64,000 nt of DNA from Sipunculus nudus (lineage: Eukaryota > Annelida > Sipuncula > Golfingiida > Sipunculidae): positions 36,437,229 to 36,501,228 of the forward strand of contig CM049314.1 of assembly GCA_026874595.1 (NCBI GenBank), given 5' to 3'. Under the pieces are notes generated by a model, which was given only the letters and a program-made list of their open reading frames with translations, was not told where the DNA came from and did no database searches. Of the stretch, positions 24,181 through 38,856 are shown piece by piece (position 1 is the stretch's first letter; every line of letters begins with the position of its first letter). The translations under genes and the position numbers were made by a program.

Positions 24181-27100
24181 CTGCAAGTTAAATTTAAATG
24201 AATTACTAAACCTGAATCTAACTGACATTTGATTATATTATTGCTGTAACAATATGGACTGTACAATTACCTAATAACTAATACAAGGCACTCACCATGG
24301 CTCATATGGTGGCCTCAGCAATCTGCAGGGGTAAAGGGAAGTTCTTCAAGTCATAGTCTTTCAGAGCTCAAGTCGAAGTCTTTCCAAAATGTCTTTATTA
24401 AATGCATTTTAATATACTTTGAGACCATAAAGTGTATTTTTATGTCAGCTTTTTTACATATGCTTTTTACTTTTGATTTTGAATTACATTTAACTCTCGA
24501 TACAATTATATAAAGTTTGGTACAGTAGAACGTTGAATATCCGAACACTATTTATCCGAAAAATCGTTCATCCGAAATAAAATACGGAGAACCAAAATGT
24601 TGACCATTTATCCGAAATCTTAACAATTACAAAAAAATCCAGAGCTAAAATGGTATATAAGAATGTCTGATTCAAAATAAAAGTAGCCACCTCAGGGGTG
24701 ATACATATTGCCGACTGATTAGTGCACCCGAGCTTATAATTTAGGCACTAGGTCTGAAAACACCGCCACGCCGGGCGGGGTTGTCCTCGCTTTAATCAGA
24801 ATGCCCAGGCCGGAGTAATTAACCTGTACAAACAAAATGTTACAACACACCATAACAGGTTGTAGGTTTGTTAAACTCGGCCTCCCCGATCCGTTAGTCC
24901 TCGGCTCAACTTCGATAAGGGTTCTTCGTTCTGGTAGTCGCCCAGGCCTTGACTACAACGGTGAGCATTATTTGAGTTTATGTGCGCCTCCTTTTTAAAC
25001 CACTGTGATAGTCAATGTCAACACGATTTACTGCCCATCCTGGTTATTCTCCAAGTGAATTTTTACATACTGTTAACTCGTACTCGTCAATGGAGTCGCG
25101 TAAGCGCCATGGCCTGTCAGCTGATGACAAGTTGTCTATCCTTCAAAGACTTGACATGTGTAACAAGCCAATTCAACGTCGAAAGATGTACGATCAGCGA
25201 CATTTACGTTTTGTTTGATTTATTTGAAATGAAACTGTGTCATCAACTTGTGCATCATCGATCATCTCGCTTGTCATTTCAATAAAAATACAGTACAAAT
25301 ATAATCTGCCGAGAGATGGCAGCACTTTGGGGGTCATGGCAGGTCATTCCAGTTATCATGGTAGCCATGCGTGACACGATGTTGGTACGATACAGATTGT
25401 TTTTTTCAGCGCAGGGCTATTCGCCAATAATACTATTAATTATATAATTATGTGTTCTGTATAATAAATTTATTAAATAGATCCAAAATGTTATAATATA
25501 TTGTCACCCGTTTATCAGGGGATATCTTAATCAATTTTGGTCGGTCAGTATCTGGAAATGTCCCGAACTCGGAGGTAGGCCATATCACGGTGATTCCCAG
25601 AGCAATTTCATGTGAAATCGTTCATCCGAACGATCGTTCATCCAAACAAAAAGCTTGTCCCCGGACGCTTTCGGATTAACGACGCTCTACTGTATATAGT
25701 CATGTTTTCATAATATATAACACTATTCACATATAAATCTCTATGGTATGTTTTCCCTATCTGAACATCAAGCCCTGCACAACAATTTTTGCACTATTAG
25801 ATATGGCCTGATTTCTTGAGCCCTGACCTTTAAATGTAAGTACAAGTCCAGGACCCTCAAGTCAAAATCTGAGTGAATAAAAAAGTGGACTGGAGTCTAG
25901 CGGTCAATACATGACTCAGTAGGCATTTTAATTGGGCTGGTAAGCCTAAGTTGAGTTGTGATACAAGCCATATGAGTGATTGTATCGCAGTGCTCACCTG
26001 TCTTGCTGCATTGGTATTGTGGTAAACAGCCGATAATCTGAACATTAGGCTATAAATAATGATGATTAAACACAAAAGACTAAATGTGGCTCTTGCATAG
26101 TAACCTATGGGAGCCATTCTTGCATTCATGCATTCAGAAATTCAACAAAAATGCAGAGGGATTTACCAATATGCTGAGTTAAAATGGATTTTATTTTTGC
26201 ACAATGTATGTATTATTAGAAAGTATACAAAAAAAGGCTTACCGCTGATCTGATTTATATCAAGTGATAGCGTACTTGTAGGCCATAAAGCATTGTCAAA
26301 AATGAAAAAAATATTTGCATCCTCACAGCGCTTTACATGCAGTGCAGTGGTTGTTGCAGGATATGAAGGCACTCAAAAGCTAAGTACCCGGGTCATAGAC
26401 TCTCTAGTGTTAGAGGGCAAAAATGACGTCTGGACTGGGGACCTACATCACTACTAACCTTGAAGTCTGCTGAAGTCAGAATCCTCTGATTCACTCTCTG
26501 AAGCTCCCAATGCAGAGGCCCCGGCACTCCCAGAGGTGGATGCAGCTAAAAAGAAAAATAAAATATAATGTCAACTACAGGGTTCAACATAAGTAGGAAT
26601 GTAATCAAAAGATTAAGAAAAGCTCCAATTCAGTATTTGTTTTTTTGGACAATCACCAATAAACATGCTTACCGTATTCAACGTAATAAGCACCCCTCCC
26701 GTAATAACCCCCCCCCCCCCCCCCACCAGATTTGGGAGATAACTTTATGAAACTAACCTCACTTTTCTCCCTAGCCAATATAACACAGGACAATGTAATG
26801 CTTTCATTTCTCCCCGCCAAGCTTAAAAATTACCACCAGTTTTTATTCAATCTCCGTTAAGCTTTATCATCTAATATAATAATAATATTAGTTACACATA
26901 ACAGAATCAGTGTTTTTTTTTCCTCTTCACCTGCAAAGGAAATCTCGAACTGTAGTCATTCAGACAATCCTCTCATGCAACACAAAATAAAATCGTCTGC
27001 AAATCGGTATCACTTTGATTACACAACCATTGTTAAATGATCATTGTTTTTTTTTTCTGAATTGTCCTGAATGTGCTGTGAAGTCAAACACATGTACACA

Positions 27101-30100
27101 AGCCGCAGTGTTAAACTGGAGGATCGTAATGCACTTTGGAGTTGGCAGATGTTTTTTTTTGGGGGGGGGGGGGGGGGGCGCTTATATCTATTCTATCCAT
27201 TCTTTGCCTGCAGGATGAGCTGAGACATGTGACAAGCTTCACAGTAATTTTTTAAAATAATTTTGTTGGTAGAAATAAATGCCTCCATTTTAATGCATTT
27301 TTAATACTATGTACATCTGCAAAACTCCATTTTGGCTTTGGACTACGTGGCTGGAGGTTATACAAGATTAACCTGATGTCAACTAGGCTCATTATAAATC
27401 ACTGTTTCACTTACAGGGTACCAAGCAATGGCCAACAGAAGCCCAAACTGAATCGAAATTCTTGGGATTTTAACTTGTCTTATATATATAAAAAGTATAA
27501 ATGATTTCCTTAATATATAAGCAAACTTATTTAAAAAGAGCATGCATTATTTCCTTAATATATAAGCAAACAATACAAAAAAGTCTGTGTTTCAATGTAA
27601 AGCCATAAAAAACAATGAATAAGTCCTAAAAGCAACATTTACTTACATATGAGTAATTCAGTGTACAAACCCAATAAGGAATCATATTAGTTTACAAATG
27701 TCTCACCAGATGGCCCCTGTGAGCTCTCTTCAGTTCTGCTGGTTCCTGCATCATTGCCACTGGGCACCTCACCATCCTGGCCTGACATGCCTTCCCCCTG
27801 GCGAGAGGCGGACCGAGAATTCCCCGTGGTGCTGGCCTTTTTGACACCTCCGCCTATAGTCACCGTGATCTGTTTACTGCGACTGCGCCCCCTCCTGTAA
27901 AAAGCATCAATAAACAATTCCATAGGCTGAGATATTAAATTTACAAGCAGTTTCACTGAAGTGTTGCAAGAGTGATTCATCTTATCATTCATCTTATAAA
28001 ATTGACCTTAGACAGATGGTAAGTGAATCATACATTTACTTTTTTCTTTTTTATGGGGGGGGGGGGGGGGAGGGGGGATAATTATTAAAAAATTCTGACT
28101 TTATTGCCAGTTTTTTTTTCCTAAAATATTCCACAGAAGCATTCAGTGTATTATAAATGGACATCAGGAAATCTTTTTCCAAGGCTCTCCTGGCTCCCAA
28201 AGACTTTAATAAATGATGACTATGAATACTCTTTATTTCTGAGAATAATTCCATGTGTTATTTATGAACCTATTTCACAGTAAATATATAACTTTAAACA
28301 TATAATTAAAACAAAACAAGTTTTTCTGGTCAAAAGACACATACCTTGTACTAGCACAGGTGCCCGTGTTTGCAACTTTGGTTTTGTGACTACCAGAAGC
28401 TTTTTGATTGGCTGACCTTGATGGGGAACTTTTGTGTGACCTTGACCCTTTGTGACCTTTTTTATCAGGGCTTTGTTTCTTTGGTTTTGTTACACTTTGT
28501 GGGTCAGTGGCCTCAGAATCTGGTTTCTTTACTTTAGCTGCGCTTGCTTCTGTGTCAGCTGCTTGGGTGTCTGAAACAGAACTAGTGCTTTTTCGATCCT
28601 TACTTCTTCTACTGCTTGAGTTCCGTTTACGTTTCGTATCAGTACTCTTAACCTCAGCTTCACTGGTTTCCTTTTTATCCGCTGAAGCAGAAGTACTCCT
28701 CTCAGCTGAACTCTTTCGTTTTACAACACCTGTATCACCAACCACAGTCTGAGTGTCTTCAGCTAAGCTGACTTTTGAGTTTGAGCGTAATGACCTGTTG
28801 GAATTTGCAGCTTTTCCTGCTGAAGTACTGTCCTTAGCAGATTTAGTCTGTGGCTCAGATTTAGAAGTTTTTGTCTTTTTTGGCGTTGACAAATCAACAC
28901 TGTGAGAACTTGATGCTGACACTGTTCGTTTCCTTGAGTTGTCTCCTCTATGAGAGCCACATAAGGAGCTGCGGTGCTTCCGTGAGGACTTTGTTTCTTG
29001 CACTGCCTCAATGACTGGAATAGCTTCACTGGCCTCAATTATACTTTTCTTTGGCTCAGACTTGCTCTTGCCGTCACTGATGATGTCTCCCTTGTTTGGC
29101 CCACGCTTTTTGGCACCTTCCAGGCTGAGTCTGCCAATGAAAAGTACAGTAATAAAAACAATTAGTATCTGCACACACAGAGACCAAACTTGAATAACCT
29201 TACACTCAGTCTATTTGTGTACGAAAATGTAAAGGATCTATGGATAACATTTTAAAAACTCAAATCTAAAAGGCAAAAAAATTTATAATGCCTGTGATGT
29301 AAATGAACTAATCCCAAGACACAAAATAATTACTTTTTTAAAATAAATTCCCTGCCCTCAGCCACTTGTTGGTTTATGCAACATTGTCCGTTCATAAACA
29401 GACCAGTTGGCTTGCCACTTAATGAAAGATAACGACCCACAGTTTGACCGAACTATAGCTGAACTGGTAACCCTTATGACAGAACTGCTACACAGGATAT
29501 CAAATACTATGATATTTTCATTAATTAAATATCAATTTAAAATTCCTAGCTTCTTTTAAGGATTTTTAAAAATACATGGAACCCTGTGATATGTTAATTG
29601 GCAGAGTATGTTTTTTTTTAAATACTCCCCTTACTTAAAATATGCATTTATATTTCAAGTTTTTGTTAGAATCAGAAACCTTAAGCAGTACACATGTACT
29701 CAGCACATGTAAGTACTGAGTAGTGACTGTTATATTACAATTATCATCAGCTAGTGGTAGGCATTGGTTGTTACTTAATGTTAAATGATTGAAAGAAAAA
29801 CAAGAGCACTGCAAACGTGCATAATACACCTGTTGTGTATCTTGTGACCTCTGACCTCATTAAATATGCACAAATTTTTATGAGAAGGTAATTTAGATGA
29901 GAAACCCTATTTGTTAATATGTATAATGAGTTTCATGAAAATTTACAGGATTTATGGTAAGTCATCAAGGTTCCTCCAATGTGCGGTGACCTCTAACCCA
30001 ATTAATTAATAAGCATGGATTTTGCTGGAAATCGAACTTAAGTGAGATATTTTATCAATATTTATGATGTTTTATCGAAACCCTTCATATTCTTCATAAG

Positions 30101-31804
30101 TTATTGCGGCAACACCATAAAGTAGCCTAGTGACCCATAACCTTATAAAATATGTGTGGATGTTGCCCATAATTGAACTCAGGCGAGATAATCTGTTGAG
30201 AAGTAGTTGTCTTGAGTTTTGTGAAAATCCATCAAAGCCCTGGTAAGTTACCGAGGCGACACTAAAAGTTAACAGACGGTGGGTTTACCATAATACTCCC
30301 GTCATATGAAGGTCGTATAAAAATGATCAATGAATTTTTTTATTAACCTTCTATATAACTATAAATTTGCTGTATAGAATTATACTTAATATACTGACCG
30401 ATTAATTTAGTGTGACTTGTACATCCCACTGAAATTTCAAGGTATACTGCCAGGGTGATGACACTTGTCCACAAAGTTCAGTTTTAATGCAAACCCCTAC
30501 TTTATGTCCTTTTTTTTAGAATTTTTTTTCTGGATAATGTGACTATTTAAAATATGATTATTCAAAAGTGCAATCTATATAATTAATTATGATAGCAACT
30601 ACCAATCATCGACATAAAGGATTTATTGGAACATCACTACCATTAGCCATATGCTAAGGAACTTCACTAAGGCAGGTGAATTACTCTCAGGCCTTTATTA
30701 ATTTTATAAACATCATTATTATGAGTTCGAGAATATTCCATATATGAAGATATATTTTGTATCTGGGTAGGACTAATTATTTGAGCATATTGGTTGTCTC
30801 CTGAACAGTTTGGGCCACTGAGATAGTACCATAGTACTACAGCAGGGCTTGACATTAACTTTTGAAAGTACTTCCCAGTGGGGCAAGTAACAGCTAGTGG
30901 TAGGATGTGATCCAAAATGTGATCCAAATGATTATTTTGCAACAATATACATGTTCAAATGTTTGTTTGTTGATAATCTTTCTTTAAATAGCATTTGCAC
31001 AGATAAAACATGCAGGTAATTTAAGACAGAAGTATTACAATGTGATTTCACTTCTCCTAAAAAAGAAAATGCCTGACTTCAGTTAAGATTCAAGGCTTTG
31101 TTAAAGGTTTATGTTGTACCCACTTGCCCAGTAGGGCAAGTATAAGCCCACATTTTGTTGCCCTACCATCATTTTCTAGAACTTTTACTTGCCCTGGGCA
31201 AGGGGTCAACCCTTAATGATGAGCCCTGTACGGTAGTGAACATAAATTTGTGCAAATTCTCCAAATTCAAAATTCTGCTGAATCCTGTAATGGAATCAGT
31301 GTTTCCCACGTTTCAAGCCTTAGGAATATCTGATCATAAAGAAATGCATACATATTCAAATAATATTCATAAAAAAGTAACACTTTAGATGAACAATCAC
31401 ACCACAAAAAAATTGGATTGATTAGCCCCACCATATGGATTCCGAAACACAACAAGTTCCTTTCATAGAACCTTAAAACCCAAACCATATTAACACATCT
31501 AATATCTAGAAGCTGCAACAATTAAAAGCAAGCACCCACAGCCACATATAAACAGAAGATTTGTATTTATACAGTACAAGCACAAAGAATGAACAGATAA
31601 AGGTGAACACAGATGTTTAGGCAACAAATCTGCACAACCTTGGTAAGGACCAAGTCACTGGTCATTCTGAGCAATAATCACTGCTTGTACCTTGATGTCA
31701 AACTTAAACTTTTAAGTTTACTTAATTTTTTTAACCACTAATACCACCATGTACATCATGTTTTAGTCCTCATATACATAACATATGTACATAATATATA
31801 TATA

Positions 31805-31887
<83 letters not shown>

Positions 31888-34800
31888 GAAGATATTTTTA
31901 CACATCAGAAATAAAATATATTTTAGCTGCTTTCAATCTCTGTCTGTTTTTTCTTGTAGTTACCAAACAAACCAATGGTGCAGATCTGTAGCCATGATGG
32001 CTGTGGTATGAAAATCTAATAATTAATGTACACCTGGAGAACTCTACTTTAGCTGTCAGGCCAAACTGGGTGCAAAAACCAGTATTGGTGAAACTGCTAT
32101 TGGGATACATTAAACAATGATCAAAGCCATGGTCTGTTTATTGCTTGAAATCTTGATTTGATGACAGCAGACTGGCTCATCTAGTGGTCACAAGTATGTT
32201 CATATATGTATGTTACAGCTGGTGGATAACATCAATTTGGAACAGATCAAAGATCAAATAAAGTTAAATTTTCATCGAATAAACCAATTTCATTGGGTTA
32301 AAGCTTTGAAGAAATTGTCCCTTCAGAGCAAAACTGGCCTGACAGCTAAACAAATGCCTGCCTGTAAACCTACCTGCTTTTTGACTGTGCTGCCCCCTGT
32401 GTGCATGCAAGGGAAGCTTGGTGACGTTTGACAGCAGAGCGTGTATTGTAGGATGGAAAATCAAGAGAGGGGTCATCAGGTACAGAAGGGCAGTTAGAGG
32501 GCCTACAAGCACAGATATGTACAGGTCTACATGCTGACAGTACCCACAGTACTAACAACAGTATTAATAGTACTACAATTATTACAACCTACACTCCTCA
32601 CACAGCAGTAATACCTTACAGTCATCTCAGATCTTGTCTCCTGCATCCGCTGCTTTTATAGCTAGATTTTCTGGATCATTCACCAGGGTGCACACAGAGC
32701 AAAGAATTGTAATCAGACCAATTAGAGCATGGTATCATATTGTGCATCCAGCTCCAAATTTAAAACATGCAACACACGCTCTTGTTGGTCTGATTACACA
32801 CAGACACTCGCTCTCATTGGTCTAATTCTCAGCTCTGTGCTAGAACTAGTGTAATCAGACCAATGAGGGCGAATGTCACATGTTTAAAATTTGGAACTTG
32901 ATGCACAACGTGATACCATGATCTCATTGGTCAGATTACAGCTCTGTGCACATGCTTGTAATCAAGCCCAGAAAATCTTGCTATATACAATGCAGCAGTT
33001 ATACAAGAGGAGATCTGGAACACCTGCAGTGTATAACCAGTGCATGAGGAGCCTACAACAACCAGGTGCTACCAGTCATATAACATCCATGCATGCACAT
33101 TCAATCTACAATTAGTTCCACCACCTGTTGGTCTATGTTGTATCACAAATTTTCTAACAGAGCTCACTATGACATTCAGATATTAAAATATTTGTAACAG
33201 GAGAGCCTATGATGTTTTACCTTCCATACATGTGTTAGTATGTATGTTACTACCACTCTGGTTAGTTGTTTACCACCGTGGAAATTTTCACTTTTCAGTT
33301 AAATGTGTGTGTGGGTTTGTCAGACTTTGGCTATTTTTATAATGCTCCACATTCGAGCATGAAAATTCATACTGATTCCCTCGTGGAGTGTATAGATTTT
33401 TATTCCCATTATGAATTAGAATGAAATCTCCATAAAATTTAAAGGCACCTCACAATCTGGATGACCACCTCAGATCTGGGATAACTGGTATAAGTGAGGT
33501 GTACAGGGATCAGTGATGTGTACTGGGATAAGTGAGGTGTACAGGGATAAGTGAGGTGTACAGAGATCAGTGATGTGAACTGGGATAAGTTAGGATACAG
33601 GGATCAGCGAGGTGTACTGGGATAAGTGAGGTGTACAGGGATCAGTGAGGTGTACAGGGATAAGTGAGGTGTACAGGGATAATTGAGGTGTACTGGGATA
33701 AGTGAGGCAGTCTGGTAGTACATGCCATGTCTGTCACCTGGCTCATACAGACTCTTCTCTATTACAACTAATATCAAAGTGCAGTCAGTTTCCAACACAC
33801 TGTATTTCGTGTCAAATGCAGCCTTTTAATACACAAATGTTTGTGTAGTTATCTATTTACACATACATGAGATTTATTTCTTGCTTCTGTTATCTATACA
33901 CTTAATGGCTGTGTATACTTATCTCTTATTGGAGCATTCATCATTGTTAATGTTGAGTTAATAACACACACTGTATTTCCTTCATACCTGACAACATACC
34001 ATACTATTTTCAATCAGTCACATCACAATAGTGTCCGATTAAAATGTCAAGTTCAAAATGCAACAGACAATGATAAAGAAAAGCATATAGCAAAATGTTT
34101 GGATAAAGTTATCAACAAAAATTCCATGAACCCAGATAAGATGAAACCAATGTTAAACACAGAAAGACAGCATCACTGTGCAAGTTTGGTTAAAAGTAAT
34201 CATTCTACATGCAAGATTCATCTGAATCCTACCCTTGTAACCCTTGTTTATTCATAAAATTTTTATATACTGCTCAGCTACTAATGCACAAATGATATCT
34301 GACGTCTACCATTCCCATTTACTTATACCTCAGTAATAGGCTCAGTAATGTACGTCGAGAATCATGGTTTAAGAACCAGTTGTCAGCCAATCAGGTAAGG
34401 CTATATGCTCCAATGGCCAATCAGATCACAAACAAGGTGTTCCATCCTGGCATTCTGGCTGAGCCAACTTCACCCTTGTGAATTCCCATTTTGAGACAAT
34501 TACTACTCAGCACTGTTCAAGCAACTAAATACTTATAAAATTTAAGTAATTTTATAAATAGTCTTTACACTTATGGACTTCCTGTTTGCTCCTATCCGAA
34601 TTCAAAACACTTCTGTTTCTCTATTGGAGTGCACCCATTATATAGCAATTCATCTCACACTTTCTGGATGCTTTGAGCTAAATCAATTCTTATTTGCATT
34701 CAGATGTATCATACCTTAGGAACAAGTACATCTGTTTATGCATGTTTAAAATGTCCTGATTTACTAAATGCAAAATCAGCAATTATATTTATGACCATCA

Positions 34801-37800
34801 GTGTGTATGGTACATCCATTATTTAACTGGAAGTCAAGGTCTGAGGTTAAAAATCCAGTTAATTCTCTTTCTGTGTTAGGTTCAAGACACTTCTGTTTTA
34901 GATTAAGTGTCCTTGTACAGCTCTAGGAGATATTCAAATTGATATCCCCAAGTCCTTAGTTTAAGAAACTTAAACTTTTTACTATGCATTCCATTTTCTT
35001 AACACTAATTATCCAATATTCCTGTTTATAGACATACCGTAAAATCTGTGAAATTTCGTACCTCGATGAATTTCGTACACAGTCTTTCTTCAGTATCCAT
35101 AATTATTAAAATGACATGTTAAATTTCAAACTGCCGATGGTCTGTTACGCCATATTTGACGTTAGTAGGACTGCCGTGAATGTATCACTGACGTTACCTC
35201 ACCCTGTAATCTGGTTTTGAACAAGCCTACCGGTCCGATCGATGTGAATGCCATGCTACTGATAATTAATACTAATTATATCTACATCATATAGAATGTA
35301 ATTTGACTGAAAACTAAGACTTTTGTTTCAGCGACAATAGAAAAAACTTAAAATATCTCTAATGTGAGTTGCTTAATTGTCCGGGATGAGAGTGACATGC
35401 CGTGAATAACTGACAGACGTCCATGAAGTTTGACAGAGGTTGGAAACTGGATAATCAGGATTAACTCCGTAAATGATCTCAAGACCACTAGCTTTACGTG
35501 CACCGAAAAGGGGGATTTCCGTGTGTAAGCCAGGTTCAAATTGGGCTCTTTCAAGCAAGCTCAGCGCTCCGGTGTATGTAATGCCTATATTAATCAGTTT
35601 TAAAATTAATGCTAATTTCCATTAAAACATTTAAGATAAATATCTTGAATGTCACACCAGAATGACTCAGTTCGAATACCCAGGTACCGTATCACCCAAC
35701 AATCAAGTCACACAAGATCAAAGGGTACATCAAAGCCCTGGCAGACGTTCATGAAGTTTAACGGAGGTTGGATATTTGATATTGGAAAATAAGGATTGAT
35801 TAACTCTTTAAGTGATCTAAAGACCTCTAGCTTTTTGTGCACCATTAGTGGGGATTTCCATGCGTAAGCCACCTGAAAAACAATCTCTCCGGGCAAAGCC
35901 CCGGATGTCACGCAAGCACGTACGGGTGTCGAGCTTCATGACAGGATTAAATCCTTCAAAAATACTTTTCAGATTCCTTTTTCCAAAGTGATTTAATATA
36001 AAATAAACAACACCAAGTATAGAAAATTATTCATGAAACTTCACGGTTCACACGGATGAATGCAAAATCGGCGAGTGAATACTTGAGGCTCCTATTATCG
36101 CCCACTGCTGAAGAGGCATCTTAACTTGTCAAGACCATAATTTTAAAACTGCTGTAATGGACTGTTAAATTTCGGACTTCCACAAATTTAATTATTTTTT
36201 TCTGTACGAAATTTCACAGATTTTACGGTAACCAGTAAATTGGCCCAATATTCCAGTTTCCACAAACTTCAACTTAACTTTCTTTGCATCATCTATCATG
36301 GTTTCAGAGCATTTCCATTTATTTCCTTATCTTCCCTATCATACCATGACTGCCCCCATTCAAACCCCACCTTCCACTGCCAAAATTCATTAAGTTTTCA
36401 ATTTCTTATTACTGTCACAATATAATGACATTCAAATTATATCCAAATGTCCCAGTATCAGAAAATGTGGGGGTCACTGCTAAATCTATTACAGCATAGA
36501 TATTTTCAAATTATTTCCCCCAACTGTCCCAATTTAAGAAGTTTCCAGGTTTTTATCAATATGTCAAAAGAATTAAGGTCGCTTTCAAAATTTAAAACCT
36601 ACACAGGTACCCTTTTGCTGTCAAAATATTAAAAACATAATTCTGCAAATGTCCCTAGTTATTTCCCCTCTTTTCTCACTCTCAAGACATTTTCTTGCAA
36701 TTCTTCTTTTTCTCACATTTGGCAGACGTACATATTTTATGAAACCATTTAACCATGGATGGGGAATGGAGGAAAACAGGCTATTGATAGCAAGCTGCAA
36801 AGATCTACCTTGATTCTGATTCTAATGCCTCAGACAATTGTGCCTTTATTCAGTTGTGTACACTACAGCTGTCACCACAGATTTGTTCCAGTTCTCGATT
36901 CAAACCCAAAATCCTGCATCTGTCTTGTATATATTCTAATATGCAAGGAAAACAATAAGTCAAGAATAGTTAACCATGTGGATATTAACAGATCAAATGG
37001 TAAGCAAAGTGATATGATTCATAGGGGAAAAGGTTTTAGCACATTAATTGATTTTAATCTGGGAACCTGGGAATTTTAGGAGTAATAAGATCACACAGAT
37101 GAGACAGGGAGTGATTGTATTACACATACTGGCTGTTGCAGGAATGTATACCTAGCAGTACTCATAAAATCTCACATTCAAAATTACACATGATTAGTGA
37201 GATATTCTGAATACTGTAAAAACCTTGTAAAACCAAGATTTTTCCCTCCCCTTCAGAGAGACAGGCAATGTTTCACAGAAAACACTTAGGTTGCCTAATT
37301 CGAGAATTTCTAACGAAGGGAGTGTACAAAAGCAATGCCAATGATGGTTTGCACCCAAATCAGAGTAACTTACAAAAGATATTGTCTTGAAATTTCCATA
37401 GAAAACAGGATACTTATTGGCCAGTTTATTTTATGAATAAGATGACAGTTTTTGTGCATGAATCAAGGTCTTGGTGTGAAGTTTTCTGTGATGAGGCAGT
37501 ATGTACAATGATAATCAAGTGCAAGTCATTTTTTTCCAATTTAACATGATAGGAGAAGCCACTTAAAACAGGTAATTCACGGGAGAACAGGAAAGCGGTG
37601 CCACTGCTGCTAGGGTCTAAAGGGAAAGCACTAAACCCATCGCCGTACTGCTTGGCAATTCACACAGCAACTTACCAAGTTTGTTGTCTGAGCAGCGTGG
37701 CTGTAATTTCCAGTAAAATGTATTATTTGGTGACCATATCCTGGGTTCAATTTCATCATTAAATATTAGTTATTTGATCCATTCTTAGTTATAACAGCAT

Positions 37801-38822
37801 TTCTGAAACAAGGTAGTTCATTGCAGCAACTATTAGCCTTCTGTACATTCTGACAACTTTTCCTAACCAACTTTGTATAGACCATAAGCACTGACTTTAG
37901 TCATGACTGACCTTTTTTAATAAGACCACCTCTAAATTAAGACCAATTTTCGCCAGACCAAAAGGGTGGTCTTATTACACAGGTTTCACTTTGGTTTAAA
38001 GGGACATTTTATTCTAGGATATCAAATGAATATATGAATAGAATTCTGCAGTTTTCTTGAAATCTAGGATATAACCACAGAACGGTTTTCCCTGTCTTCC
38101 ATACCCGAGTGTCCCTTCACGGAACACTTCTGTATCCTTATCCATAACTACAGATTTCCTTAACTCACTTTGGTTCACTGCAAAATTATTCCACTTTACA
38201 ATATCATATTTCCTGACAATATATGGGTCTCTGTCTCTCTCTCTTTTTACACATTCTGTTCACAAAAGCCTGTTTTTAAAAGGCCCCGTGGCAAGCTGTA
38301 TGTAAACCACATAACTTTGGTTTTACAAATATATTTACCTTAGCATTACAACTGTAATGCAGCCTTAAATATGCAGTTCATCTCAAACCTACGTATGCAA
38401 ATGACATACTGTGAAACTGCTCCTTATGTAATCTCTATGACTGTATACATTTTACTCTTAGAAGCAGTCACTGCTACCCAAAGCATGAACAAGTCTTTCT
38501 GAAGCATTTTTTTTTGTTTTTGGCATGCTACAGGAATTACCAAAATAATACTGGGAAATTTTGGATCATCTATCATTTGCTGCATGACTGTAAACAACAA
38601 GTCTTGAACAAAAACACCGCAGAGATGCATCAAACACCTGTCTGTGTCTTGTGATCTCTGACCTCATTACATATGCATGAATTTAGCTGAGAATTTCATT
38701 CAGGGGAGACACTGTATTGGTTATTATCTACAATGAGTTTCATGATTATCCATCTGTTTTTTGGTAAGTCATCATGGCGCCATCAAAGTCTGGTGTGACC
38801 TCTGATACCATTAAATATTAAT

Positions 38823-38856
<34 letters not shown>

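Noticed and set aside
28507-28752. Plus-strand frame opposite TRIP12 exon 4
   Set aside because: It is a shadow of the Ser/Lys-rich exon in the antisense frame.
31785-31991. Open frame of Tyr/Ile dipeptides
   Set aside because: It is produced entirely by the (AT)n microsatellite.
37672-37696. Possible 25-bp microexon of TRIP12 on the minus strand
   Set aside because: The splice signals are good, but inclusion between exons 2 and 3 would shift the frame into a stop at the start of exon 3.
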